Source of the DNA: Branchiostoma floridae
Lineage: Eukaryota > Chordata > Leptocardii > Amphioxiformes > Branchiostomatidae
NCBI RefSeq assembly: GCF_000003815.2
Contig: NC_049997.1
Location: 14,110,067-14,174,066 of the forward strand
DNA length: 64,000 bases
Direction: 5' to 3'
Made by a program: the position numbers and the translations under genes. Every line of letters starts with the position of its first letter. Position 1 is the stretch's first letter. This document shows positions 36,001 through 50,400 of the stretch, in pieces. The notes beneath the pieces are model-generated. The model made no database searches. It saw only the letters and a list, made by a program, of their open reading frames with translations, and was not told the DNA's origin.

Positions 36001-39000
36001 GGATAACCTGACCAATGGATATGCGGCCACTAAGACTGCTACAAGTGCCTGGCTAGTGCAGTCAAAGAAGGACCCCATCCGAGCATACACAGGCATCAAA
36101 GAAGTAAATACAATACCAAATGGTTATAGGATATGATTTGTAAATGACAGCATTGGTGATAACTCATTTCTAACATTTCAATGTTGTTGCTAACATTGCT
36201 TATTTCATTGTTATATATCGTAATAGAAGTACTTTATTTGCTAGTTGCAAAAACTCAAAGTAAAGGTAAGGAATACATTTTGGGGGCAATGTAAAGAGAA
36301 AACTATAGACAAAAACAAAACATTGACCGTCCATCCAAATACTGAAACAATGCATGAAACAATGTGAAAAATCTAATTAAAGATACTACATGAAGGTAAA
36401 ACATTTACTTGTTTCGGCCACAAGTGTATAATAAAGTTATAACAAGACAAACTCACCTTTATACTTCTGTGATTACTCCAGTCAAAACTGAGAAAGATCA
36501 TGGAGACTGAGCTGGAAAGTGTCATCACCAAGCTGAAGGAGCCGCTTGAACCACTGTTGACTCTCGCTGACCAGTTTCTCACCGTCTACAACAGTGGCAT
36601 GAATATCATCAATGCTGTCAAGGAAGGATACACCCTGCTGAATGAACAGTAAATTCATTTTTTACAAATTATGACTTTTTGACTTGCTAGTATTGTTTCA
36701 AAACATTGTTATTCGACAACAACGAGTACCCACCTGTACCACATTGTTAAAAACAATGTTATTCAACATGAGAGTACCGATGTGTACCACATTGCTTTTA
36801 ATCTATTCTATCTATTTCAATTTTATTACTTGCAATCATTTTTTGAGCAAGAATAAATTTGTTATTATGTAAATGTTGTGTCGTTAGAGAGAAGAGAGAG
36901 GAGAAAGAAAGAGTAAGAAAAAGAAGAAAGAATAACACACGAAGAGAAAGAAGATACGCTAAGAGTGTTTATTTGAGTTTATTGACAAATACAAGTACTA
37001 CACATTTCACTTTTTTGTTGTTGTGCTACATTCGTTCGTTTTGTATTATCTAGCATACTTGTTTTTCAATGAAAACGTTTTGTCCTTCAACAGATACCTG
37101 AAGGTGATGGGCATGTACCAGAGTCTGTTTGGTGCCAGGGCTCACGTGAAGTTCAAGAGGAAGATGAACCTAGAGAGGGGTGGTGGTTGCCCTGGTGGTT
37201 TCTTTCCAACCACTCATAACGGAAAGTACGGTGACCGGAAGGGCGTTGACCTCGAAGCCGCTGTGGGCGATAAGGTAATAGTCTTCAACTGCTTAATGAT
37301 TTTTATGTATTGGGTATTAAAAGTGGTGTCTTTTAACCTCCCTGCTGCTTACTCTGGTAACCAATACAAACTCGTTGTAAAATGGCTGCCTTAGTTGGCT
37401 GAAGGGAAAAAGACATGCTTGCTCTTTGATGACGTATAAATTTCTTTTCATAAGCAATTGTGACTGTTTGATGAACAGTTTAATCTACCATTAATGTAAT
37501 GTCTTATAAAGAAATATTATACTGTATCAAGAAAAGAAACATTGATCAATCAATAAGTTGACCAGTCATACAATCTACCAAAAAGAACACAGAACATATC
37601 AACGCATTGCCAACTAATCAGTAGCTGACTCGTCGAACAAGTTAGACCCTCTATATATTGTCAGGTGATTGCAGAGTTTTGTGACAAGGATATTGACACC
37701 ACAATGCTAATTAAAAGCTTTAACACTTTTTTTGCCCTTATTTGCATTCACTGGGACATTTGTCCTTAAAATCAAACCACACATCGCCATGGTACAGTTT
37801 TTAAACCCTACTCTTGTTTGGGTTTTCTGTAGGTGTATTCCCCATTTACAGGAACTTTGGAAAGGATAAGCAGCACAGCAGTGCGCATCAACTGCACAGG
37901 AGCTTCCGTAGCTGGGCTGACGGCCTATGTGGAGAACATTCAGCTGAAGTCTGATGTCTTTGCAGACATCACTGCCAAAACAGCAGAGGTAGAGAAACCT
38001 TTGTTTTATTGCATTTCATTCCTATGGTTGAGTGCCTCATAGGGTAACACCAGATTTGTAAGGATACAAGGTTTATTTGATTCACTTACTCAGGGATGGA
38101 ACCTGTTTCTATATGTGTGGTGGGTTCTTTAAGTTGCTCAAGGTGTACCTCTTGTTAAGCAGGGAAAGTGATGGAAAGTGTGTTTCCCAAGAAACCATAA
38201 GAATCTGTTAGGGATTCAAACCCAGTACCTCCGGGTTAAGGTAAAAAAAAACCTATCCGTAAGGCAGATATGCCAAGTATATCTTTGTTGCAATGGTACA
38301 TTATGTGTAATGTAGTACCCGTTTTAAGTACTGCTTTTAACTGAATGGTTTAGACAATGGATAAAAGGACTTTTTTTGCACTGTTCTGTATAAAATAAGT
38401 TTTTGCCACTAGAAAACTATTCTACTGGCAGTTAATGTTATATATAAATCATTGCCCCCCTCCTCCTATAGTGACTGTAAAAGTGTGGCCTAAAGACTAT
38501 AGAAACGGAAACGGGCACTACCATATATGCCCTGAACAAAAATTAGAATTGATACCCCATACAGTGTTTCAGTTACAATTTGATATTTACTGTTCCAGGT
38601 GACTGGAGGTCAAGACATAGGAACAGTGGTGACTTCAGGATGTAACAACCACATCCACTTTGCCATCAAGAAAGGCACAGGCTACCTGGACCCTACCAAG
38701 TTCCTGGAGCCAAGGGGGATCCAGATACCAACCTGGGTACAAGACTGTGATGACTACAAGCTGGTCTGGAAGGTGGGATAGAATATCTTGACGTAATTTT
38801 TTTGGGTAGTGTTTGTATGTGTGTAACGTTACTACAGTCAAACCTGTCTATAGTGGCCACTCCTGGTCTCTATGCAAAGGTGGCCGCTAATACAGGTTTG
38901 ACTGTATTTTTATTTATATAACTCATGAAGCTATGGAACCTGATGTATCGTCATGAAGTTTGATATGTGGTTAGGTCCTGGCCAATCAAAAGATATGATA

Positions 39001-42000
39001 TGATAAGGGCCCCTGGTGGCTTTTCTTGGTACTACAGTAGAATGTCCATTGTAACAGTTTTGTATCTTATTTCTAGACAAGCCTTTTTATACTGCATTTT
39101 TCTATCAACTAAAGACCACTGCAACATGCATGCTAAAAACACATTCTGTTCATACACCATAAAGTCATCCATATACTACCAAAAGGGTTATCATGTTCTG
39201 GAAGTCGACCATGTTCCATGATTGTGACTTTGAGACTTTATTGTTTCTCCAGCTGAAGACCATTGCAGCAGGATCAGTGGTGGGCCTGGCAGGAAAACAG
39301 CAGAAGGACACGACTCCGGGGAGAACCGCCACCAAACCAGACACCTCCAACCTGAAGGGGAAGATGTCCTCACGGAGGGGCAGGAGGAAACGGTCTGCCA
39401 TCAACACCAACGCAGGTTGGTGCCATCAACCCTGTCACTTAACTCAGAAAGGCTGCAGCTACACTTGTAATGTGAGCTTGTACGAGTTTGCTCAGTGCAA
39501 GGCCATTGACCACTTCTAGGCACTAAACTATGCTCACTGTAGCAGCATCTCTTCTTCCTAAGTCAGAAACAATGAGCAGTAAGTTTGACTAACTGACTCA
39601 ATAGGCAAAGCAGGGCTGCACAGGAAATGCCCGAGCCCATTTAGGTAGGTCATGTGTAAATTGTGTTTAAAGTAGTCGTGTGTCAATTATCATTTTCTGG
39701 TTACTTGTGCATTTCTCTCCGTCTTTAAATGGTTGCCTCTCCAAAATCAGTGTAACGTATCCTAACACTTCCCAACAGATGAATAAAAAATGTTAAATTT
39801 GAGCATGATGCAAGGTATAAGTGGAAGGGAGCTGGTTTCAATATTGTCATGTCCAATTAAGTTTTGTCTGCCGAGTAAATGCCATCATAACATTAGGAAG
39901 GAGTTGCTGTCCCTGGTGCTGAAAAATGTATTGTTGTCAAAACACCATTTCCTTGGTACCACATCACTTTTGTATTTGGACATAAACATATCTTTGAAAA
40001 AAAAACAGCTGTTACACTATATTCAGTTACATATATGCAACACCTGTGATGTGTGGCATGGCGAAGTCTTAAAATTTTGTGGTATCCTCGACTTTATGGT
40101 AGAAACAATAGCAGCATGTGTTTCCAGCTGTGATGAGTTTGAAGCTGTGAACTGAAAAATACTACAAATATTTCTGGACTTACGGTGTTTGATTACAGTG
40201 TTTGATTTGGTTTCTACAGCAACGGCCAGCAAGTACGGTTTCCCAGCAGTCAATGCTTCAGGTCCCTCCAGCCTCTTTAATATCAACAACCTGAAGGTCG
40301 GACACGTGTTGGACTTCCTGGATGAGCTGGGCATGACTGAGAGCAAGGCCAGCCTGCAGCAAGTGGCTGATGACCTGAAGGTAAGGATGTCGTAAAACCT
40401 CCTTAATGAATATTCTGTAACAGTGGGGGGTTTAGGTAGCGTCAAACTTCAGCCGGACTCGGCTGATCAGCCTTTTCTAGCGCAGTGGTTTCTCTGCTGG
40501 GTTGTAATCTGCCGACCCGGGTTCGATCCCTGGTGTCGGCATGTTTGTTTCTTCCTGTTCTTACTTGCCCCCGTATTTCTACAATTCTAAGATGATGGCA
40601 TTGAATAAAGTATTCCTTTCAACAAAGTTGAGAGGAAACAAAGGAAATTTGTATGAGATAACAAACATGTTTGAGATAACAGATAAGAGTTCTATCGTCC
40701 ATTACTTCATTTTTGTTTACATAACCAGTAAAGTGCTTCAAGATGTAACACTAGTTTTGTGCAGTGAGTACAGGATGTGTAAGTACCGGTATCATACCAA
40801 CTATAAATTTTGAAACCTTTAGATTATAAGTCAACACCCTTAACTACATGACCAGTATTTTGTGCCAACCAAGAGGCATAAGAGTTAATTTAAAAGCAAT
40901 ATCAGTACAAACTGTCTCAGTTTGATCCACCACAGATGTAACTTCTTACATGTACATTCAGTGCTTCTTCATACATGTATGTCATAAACATAGCAAGATG
41001 TTTTACCTGTTTTGATAGGGAACTCTTTCACTAAATGACTAATAGATTTGAAAACTGACAGTTAACTGTTCCCTACTGAACTTTAGGCACTTCTGGATTC
41101 GAAACCCTGCGAGCGCCCGGAGTCGATGACCGAGGCACAGCTGAGGATGGAGCTGCAGCTCCGAGGACAGAACAGCACGGGCAGCCGACCGATACTCGTA
41201 GAGAAGATGAGGAAGTCTGATGTGGATAGTAAGTCTTACAATACGATGATTTTGTCTTTAAATTCAATTTTTCTTGAAGAGTATAGAATCTAAGGACTCA
41301 GAAAACTTGGGCAGGACTCCAGACCTTCTTCAGAATTAACACCAATTCACCTTTATCTGTAGGGTAACATATATTCCCTGTTCTTAGTATAGGGTTTAGT
41401 TAGGGATATCAAGTCGAAAAACGGTGGTTTCAAATTGCAACATTTTCAACATATTTCAGTTTGAAACCACCGCCCATCATCTGGCTATCCCTTAATACCC
41501 GGGTCTTTAAAAACAAATATAGGAAACCCCATGGATAAAGGTGAACTAGCGTTATATTCGTTTAGAGAAAAGTTTAAGTTTTTTTGAGCTGTTATTCTTT
41601 TGTGTTGAAGGAAAGTTTGACTCTGTTAGAGTGGATTATGTTGCATGGATATTGACCACCATTTTTTTTTCTGTTTCAAATTACAGCAATTTATGACATG
41701 AAATTTATGATTTTTTTAAAAAGATAGTCTAGGCATAATGTCTGTTAACTGTGTTAAATGTATTGTGTTATTCTCATAATTGTTGTGAATATGTCTTTTA
41801 CAGTGTGTCCTTTCCTGACATTGTCAGTGCCCAGTAATGTCTATTGTAAGTTCTCGGACCTGTGTCTGGGACTGACATGCTGTGTGGATATGAAGGTACG
41901 TTAATATTCTGATTTCATAGACAAAGAGATAATGAAATAATTTTGTTGCAAAACTATTCTCTAATGCTTATAACAAACAAAGCAAAGTAGTTGTATACCT

Positions 42001-44437
42001 GATGTGTATACTTAACAGAGAAGGAAAATGATATAAAAAAATAATCTATTATTAAGGAAGAAGAACTTTATTAGAAGAACTTTATTGCACGACAAATAAT
42101 ATTGTACATGGTACAATGTATGGCAACGACTATTACACAAAGTACAAAATATATGATTGTATAGAATAGAACTTGACATTATAATTAACGTAACGGTTAA
42201 ATGAAATGATGAACAGATGGCACACAAGGAGTTTTTGCTAACTCTAAAGAATCTTAAAGATTTTGTATTTCTTATACTGTTCATCAACTATTTGTATCAT
42301 CTTGTAAAACTTATTTTAGAAGGAAAGTTCTTCTGCGATACCAAGAAAACTGCAATTAAAATTTTTGAAATACATGATTCATTTCTTTGAGATGTCAAAA
42401 CTAAATATAAAAAAAAAAACAATATAGCAATTCATCCAGGCACAGCTTCTATAGTTACAGTACATGTATGCTGTTGAACCATAAACAAAATCACACAAAA
42501 AAAGTTGCCTGTGACACTACTTTCAAACTGATAACACATCGAGATGACATGCGTAAGACATTCTTTATTTTTCTTTATCTTCAGATGTGGAAGTTCCGTA
42601 AGTCCATCAAAGCCTACGCTGTCTTCAACATCACTGACTTCACGTTCTACATGGGGATAGAGACAGCAGGGGTCGAACCCTTCAGATATCAGTACAAGGT
42701 GGCTGACGCATTCTGGGGTAAGACATTACAGCAATATGTACTATAGTTGAACCAACTCTTTTCTATGTAACATCCTGCAGGGAACACTAGTCACAAATGA
42801 AGATGATTACTATGATAGGCTATCTGAGTGAAGATTGACATTATTAAATCTCAAAACATGGGATGTTCTAAGACATAACTAGACAGCTTCTCTCGAACTC
42901 TATGAAGAGTGTATTTGGGGATGATTAGAGCTTTATCATAATCAAATGAAGGCACAAACTAACAGACAAAAACCAGGTATATGTTTCGTGTATGAGTTAA
43001 TTACAACAGTACTGTAAATGTCATACAGTAACTTAATTTTCTGATATTTAAGGTAATGATGCTTGAGCAAGCAAATGGGCTAAGTTGCAATACTTGTAAA
43101 TAATCAGGTCTACACTATTATGCTCGGCATGTAACGCTAGTTCACCTTTATCTGCCGGGTAACCTATATCCGTTGCTGTCAGAAATGGGTATATAGGGGT
43201 ATTAAGTCGACGGACGAGAGTTTCAAACTACAATATTTTGAATATATTAACGGGAGGTGCCCCAACACGGTACGCTTTTTCTTGCGCTCAAACTCATGGC
43301 GCTCCATCGCTAGTTGCCTGAGAGTGGTCAAATTTTGATGACTGAATTTTTTACACATAGATTTGAACCACATACTTGAATAAGAAATGCATTCATGTGG
43401 TTCATGAACCTTTCGCGCTGCGTGTTACAAGCGGCAAACACTGTGAGACAATTTCGTGTATGTAACCTTCCAATTTTGTGCTACGATGGACAGTGTGCCT
43501 ACCTTGGTACGCTTTTTTACATTTTGCTCTCTTCAGAAGTATACTTGGAATGCAAATTAAAGCTGTGTGCATGGACTTGGTTTATTTACCTTTGTAATCA
43601 GCATAGTCAGTGGCAACAAACACGGTGTACTTATGGATAATAAGATCAGCAAAAAATTCGTACCGTCTTACGACGGGAACCATCTTAGGGCGGCCCCCGT
43701 TACATTTTGAAATCACCGTTCGTCCAGTTGATATCCTTTTATACCGTGTTGATAAACACAACGAATATAAGTTACCCTGCAGATAAAGGTGAACTAATGT
43801 TAACTTTAATAAGATTAAAAGTTGTATTTTGTATAATTTGAAGTCTTGACTGTATATTCTATGTTCTTCAGGTATACAAAAAGAGATAGCCACTCCGTTA
43901 ACAATTGACTTCACTGGTGAGGACCCAATGAACCTGAAAATGAGGTAAGCTGTGCACTCTTTCTTTTTGGGCTTGTTATATGTCTTATTCAAATATCTCT
44001 TAACATCAAATGCAAAAGTTGAAAAATGAACAAAATTGACTGTATGGTTGCATCAGTGCAATCCCAAGTAATAATGTCAACTCAAAAAGGCTGTCATTGG
44101 TAATGTAATGGTTATAATTTGGATCCATCTGCAAGCATGTTGGCAGTTACAGCAGCAGAATGTTGGTATATAGTGACTTGGCTTATTTCTTAACGGGCAC
44201 ATTCAATACAATACAATGTTAAACTAGAAAGGTAATATTTGCAAGCAAATACAGAATGTTACCTTCACATGGTTTGGTCTAGCATTTCTACCTGGAAGGG
44301 TAAACTGATTAAGTTGCAGATGTTGACACAGGATAAGTCAAGACATGCAAGAAGGTACAAATAAATTTTGATGATTATTTTCACTCCGCGTACCGTAGGT
44401 ACGCTTCGAGTGAAAATATTGTTTTCATACGGTTTCT

Positions 44438-44468
<31 letters not shown>

Positions 44469-47400
44469 CCTGTCGCGACCTTTAAAGTGATTCCTCTCCG
44501 TCGTTCCTGGACCAAATGGCCTGAAATTTGGCACAAGGGTACAGTGGACCAATACCCAGACCCGTTTTTCTCATTTTTTTGATAGATACCTTTACAATGA
44601 TTTTAGGGATGTTTTAAGGTCATTTTCTGGCCCGGCTGTATATTCATGTCTCCCGTGCCCAGGTATTACGTCCAGATGACTTGAAAGTTGGTATGATACT
44701 GCGTGAGATACTTATTAAAAGGACCCCGGTATTATTTTTGGCCAAACATCACTTCAAAATCATTTAAAAGCCAATTTGGCGGGGTATCTTCGCATATTTT
44801 CACCGAGCTCGCGTTTCGCGCGTGTAACCATATATGGTCACGTTTGCACGTGCGTCCGTTGCACCATATATGGTTATGGACGTTTCCGCGCGTGACGTAA
44901 GCTGTTTACCTGCAGCTGTGCATTGTGGCTAATTGAATTTAGAAGGGAACCAATATGCGCCCGACACTTAGCGGAAGCGATGACCTGATTGGTCAGCTCG
45001 GGTACAGCCAATGAGGAAGGGTTTTTCAACTTAGCGGCTGGGAGTACATATATGTCGCCGGGAAGAAGTCCGTTAAAAGTAAGTGAAAAATTGTACTGTT
45101 TATCTTAAAATTGGCAACAATACACAAATGCAGTAACAAGTTTGGGTAACTTGTCGTCGTTATTGTGCAGTTTTTGTTTGATTTACCCACGTTTAGAGTG
45201 TCTGGATAAGCGATACCGTAGCGTCAGAATGCCGCGGTAAGTGGGAGCGCATGCATGGAATATTGTTGCGCTTTGCAGTGACTGATGAGACAGTACTAGT
45301 ATTGTATCATCAAGCTTTATTGACACGACAAAAAGTACAGTCAATTTTGTATGGCCAACTTTAAACTGCAACGAAAAAAGAAAGAATACAGAGTATATCT
45401 TACAATTCTACTAATTAAACATTATGATATGATTCTACTAATTATCGGTGAAAAGTGTACAGTAGTTCTCTTCCATAGTAACGTTATATGATAGTACAGA
45501 TTTTCAAGGGCAAATCTACTAGTACAAACGTTACACTATGTTGTGAATTGTCCATTCAGGTTGGTTGTACAAGAATATATGTAATCAGGTGTGGCTTTTT
45601 TTCTAATCAACAAACAAAAAGGATCTCCTTTTATTCTGGGTGGCAGTACAGGAATTACACAAAGGAAATACTAATTATTGTATTCTATTCTATTTTCTAC
45701 TGGAGGAAGAGGATACACCACCAGGACTGTTGTGCAGACAGGTGGGGTTGTGCCTTGATAGAGGGTGTCAATTTGACAGTGCTAAATTCATTATTGGTCG
45801 GGTGCTGGAACTCAACTAATTCCACAAAGTCTGGCCTGTCAGAGAACACAATAGTCAACTGGCTACAAAGGTGGCATCAACAGACACCAAGGAGAGGATA
45901 GCAAAGTCACGTACAAGAAGTGTTACTGTGACAGAAACACCAGCTTTATGTATGATTAGGCTATTTGGGACAATATTGTAACTATTAAACTAAGTGACAA
46001 TTAGAGATATTATTATACCAACCATGAGTTCAAACATTGTATTTCATGACAGACATGAATACGTTTTTATGACTTTTCAGACACCACGTCATGGTATATG
46101 CTGTGTAATTTAGTAATGCACTGTAGTACAAACAGTTAATCAGAATAATTAGATAATCATGAACTGATTAGTTTATGTGGAAAATAAATGGGACGTTAAG
46201 TTTATAACAGACGTATAATAACTGCAATTGCTGCATCCTTTTTTCAGACAAAAGGCATGCAAAACATTTAGATATGCAAAACAGACTCCGTGCAAACATA
46301 CAGTCGCTAATTAGCTTTGTTCATCAATATAATGTATTAGCTGATTAACTCTTAGTATAAAAACAGAATGCGATCCTTTTTGTCTGAATACAATGTGCAT
46401 ACATTTATATGTATTTGTAATGATAATGTAATTGCAGTGCAGCCATGATATCCAATTGGATTTTTTTTTAAATTGCACTTCGCTAAAAACGGCTAATAAG
46501 CATATCTTGGTAAAGAGTTAAAAGTGTAGTGCAGTTTGGTGATGTCTGCTTGTATGAAGATTAGTTATGCTTGTGACAACCTTGAATAAGTGCAGTAATT
46601 GCCCTTGCCTTGTGTAAATGAGCAGGAAAACTTTAATCATAACCACGCTATTGTCTGCTGTGGGTACGTAATACAAGGAGAGGATAGCAAAGTCACGTAC
46701 AAGAAGTGTTACTGTGACAGAAACACCAGCTTTATGTATGATTAGGCTATTTGGGACAATATTGTAACTATTAAACTAAGTGACAATTAGAGATATTTAG
46801 GGTCGCATAACGTGTTGCATCAGTAGAAAATTTCCGTTTGTGACATTATTTTTTTTTCTTGAAGTAAAACGGTGCTTGCTTTGTTAATGTGTGAAACATT
46901 AGCATGCTGTGTGCGTGTTGTAATAAAGAAATAAAAGTTTGATTACCGTACAGTACTCACATTGGATTTTTCAAGTTCAATTTTGGATCAAGTCCATTTT
47001 TGCATAAAGGGGAGAGCGGAGTGAAAATAGCTGAATTTGCTCCTAAGCAAATACCGGCCTTTCTAGTTTTTATCTGTAACGTTATACATCTTGAATAATG
47101 AACACAACGTCCAATAGTGTTCCAAACAGGGTTTCTCATCATCATCTCATCACATCCCCATAGCTACAAGCCACAGGGGCAGTCTGTCTGTCCAAAAAGG
47201 TTATCCATTTCTGACGGTCGTCAACAGGGTTTACTCGACGACATTTAGCGTGTCGTCTGCGGGAGCGTCAAGGCCTATGAATTTTTTCGGCTTGGGAGGT
47301 CCAGGGAGAAATTTCTTGGCTTGCGGAGAGAGGGCCATGGAAAAAAAACTGGCTTCCTTCAACAATATGTATTCAAATGTTTAAAAAAACAAAGCTTTGA

Positions 47401-50400
47401 ATCACTTGGGAAATTCATATTCTCTGTCTCTGACTTGGTGCAGAACGCGAGCCGCGAAGTTCAGTTGATAACATAAGAATAAGTTTAATTTTGCGCTTTC
47501 CGTCATTGTTGACGAACAAACTCGGCGCGTAAGTATAGACAAATTTTGCAAAAATCTCTAAAAAATCAGCGGATGTTTGCGGACGGTGCTGACTTTGATG
47601 ATAATTCCTAACGCGCGCCGGCGGCGAGAGAGAAGCGAGAAGCGACTGGTCGAACCCAGTCGGTGCCGCGCCCCTCCCCCTAATGTTCTGGTCAGTCGCA
47701 TCGTGCTAGCGCCGATGTTTTTGTCGTCATTTTCCCGGCCCCGATTAACTCAGTTGTTGCTACCATAGAAGTAAAAAAAAATCGAACAATATGTGAAATT
47801 AGATAAGGTACTTTCAAAATAGTCTCCTGTAAGCCGATCGGACCTCATATGCTTGCGCTCTATACGGGGGCGGGACCCTACATGAAACGTGACAAATTGG
47901 TGTGCTTTTGATTCTTTAATTGACTGCTTATAAAATATGGACCGAATCTACCGGTGTCATCATGTTGCACCACATTTGGGCTGACCATCTATGAAAATTA
48001 AGATGTCGAAGATATTTCCCAAAAGGTAGGCAGAGATTTGTTGATATTGGCGGTGTTGTTTTTTTCGTAATGATTTTCTTAGTCGGACCATCGCAAACAG
48101 TGCATTCAGTCCCTTTCCCCGTGAAAACATCAGCTAGATTGTGCTAGATACAGCCTCACATGAGGCAAGAAGTACATACAGTCACAATTTTATTGTCAAA
48201 TATTATAGAATTGAATTCTCGTTTCTATCTACTTGAATTAGACTAACTTCTGAAGAGAGCGAAATTAAAACAAGCGTACCAAGTTACGGCACACTGCGTA
48301 GCACAAAATCGGAAGGTACATTCACAAAAACGTCTCACAGAGTTTGCCGCTTGTACAACGCAGCGCGAAGGGTTCTCCTCAGCATGCTCAGTCACACTTT
48401 TACGTTTTCTATGAACCATATACCCAGTGTGAAATCGAATGTTACACATATCCTGTTTATGTCGCAGTAAGAGCGCAGCGCGATCGCCGTCTTGTGGAAA
48501 TTTCGAAAGGGGGCCTTACCAACTACTGTAAATCGCACAAATTCACAGAAACAGCTGATTAGCGTAATCGCTAAAATTGCCACAAATCTATTATATTCGT
48601 TCACGTCCCGCAGTTGCCGGACACTCTCAGAGCAGAAATTGATATGGCTACCCCTGCACACTGCAAGTGATCTTCACAGTACGCAGCACATCTCCGCTAT
48701 GCTTCCTGTCACAGTCAATCTGTGTAAATTCATTCATATTTTGAACGACCCAATCATTTTTTCAGAGCCCGCAATTCATATTTCATAAATTTCTTTTATT
48801 TTTAGCAAACAATTTTGATTTACGTTTGATGTACGTAGTTTGTTTATGCCCTCATTATCAATACGTGCCGCAGTCGGTACACTTCAAACCCGTCCGCCTG
48901 TCAATCATGCAAACTTCAAGGGGTTAGGTTTCTGCTACACTTAACTTTCGCGTTGGCTTATGCTGATTTGTGCCTGGGGATTTGTGCTGTGCCGGCCACT
49001 CCCACCGTGTATAAAGCTGTAAGTAGATTTATTGTAATTCACCCAGACTTCGTTTCCGTGCTCCACTTGCTTGCTGGGGACCAACGCAGCGCTGTGGTAA
49101 CTTACATGATAAACAACAAGGTGAAAGGAATGACCGTGACCTAACATGGGGAGGGCGTTCCACGCTGCAGTTAATCGTGTTTGTTCAGGTCAGTTTAATA
49201 GCGAAATAAACTCATCAAGTCCATCGTTTGTGTTGCACATACCTTTATGTCTCAGGCGTAAAACTTTGAGTTTGCATGACGATCGTTATGCATGTTTTTT
49301 TTATGTAACAGCCGGCAACACGCAGTGACCTTGCGTCTAACGTAGTCATGTGTTGTTGTTTTTTTGCTCAAATGTTCTTGTTGACTCAAAAATCGGTTAA
49401 CTACAACCGTGACACCAATCCGTGTTTCATTTAGACGACAGCTCTATGTATGAACTTGAAAAACGAACAGGTCTCGCTACATTTTTATGATTAACGTTAT
49501 ATGCCAGTTACTTATCATGTCAGGAGACATCCAAAGAAATCACCACATACACGTAACGTTAACGTTACCACAGTTGTCGGCCTGTCTGAGAAAATTGCAG
49601 TAGTGCTCTGAATGCGTTTGTTCACCAAATTATCGCGTGTGTAACGTTACGCACGAGTGCTGGCGTACTACATATCGTGTGTGTTCTCGATTCTACGTAA
49701 CTCAAACACAACATCAACATAGAATCCGAACAATGTTTGGATGGCTCAGAGTTAAACTGACTTGTGCAGGTAGCAAAACCTTTAGCTTAAACAAAATCAA
49801 GAAAAGTATCGAAACAAATGCTTAGATTTGACTCGATATAGACCTTAGCCGAGACACATTATACTTTGGGGGCATTAAATTTCATTCTGCCTGCCCTCAA
49901 TTTCCTTGAAGTTGATATACTAGTATGCAAAAGGTGCCGATATTCGGCAAAATAAAGTCAAAGCTCTGTGAATTTCTTGATCCGATTTATTACTTCTTGG
50001 TAAAATGAATTCCACAAATCATTCAGAGGACGGCTTCTGCCTCAATTCAGGCCGTCCAAAGCAAGATGAAGTCATCATTTGACGGGCGGACACTTCCGTG
50101 TTGCGTAGTGGCGGTCGTTGACCTCGTTCGAACACCATGTTCCATAACTCCCGGGCGGGTTCCATAGCTACCGGTCGTTGACCTCGGGTCTTTGGAACGT
50201 GGTTCTGATGTTCTATGGGGGCTCGAAAGTTCGATTTTGTGTTAAAATTGCTAGTTTTTTCACCCTTTTTTGCCCCATAAAATCATTTTTTGGTGTCTTT
50301 GGGGGACCAAATGACCAAGGTGCAGTGTCTTATGTGCAGACCTACCAGCTTGCTGAATTACGAGATATTCCAAGGTCTAGTTTTGGAGATATTCATGTTT

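Noticed and set aside
36859-37053. Arg/Lys-rich ORF in intron 23
   Set aside because: Arises from a GAGAAAGAA-type purine tract; no acceptor in frame with exon 24.
45488-45901. 137-codon ORF in intron 32, possible transposase remnant
   Set aside because: No catalytic motif could be seen and the end lies inside a direct repeat; left as unassigned intron sequence.
45888-46797. Solo LTR retrotransposon
   Set aside because: Repeats are only 124 bp, lack TG...CA ends, and show no primer-binding site or polypurine tract.
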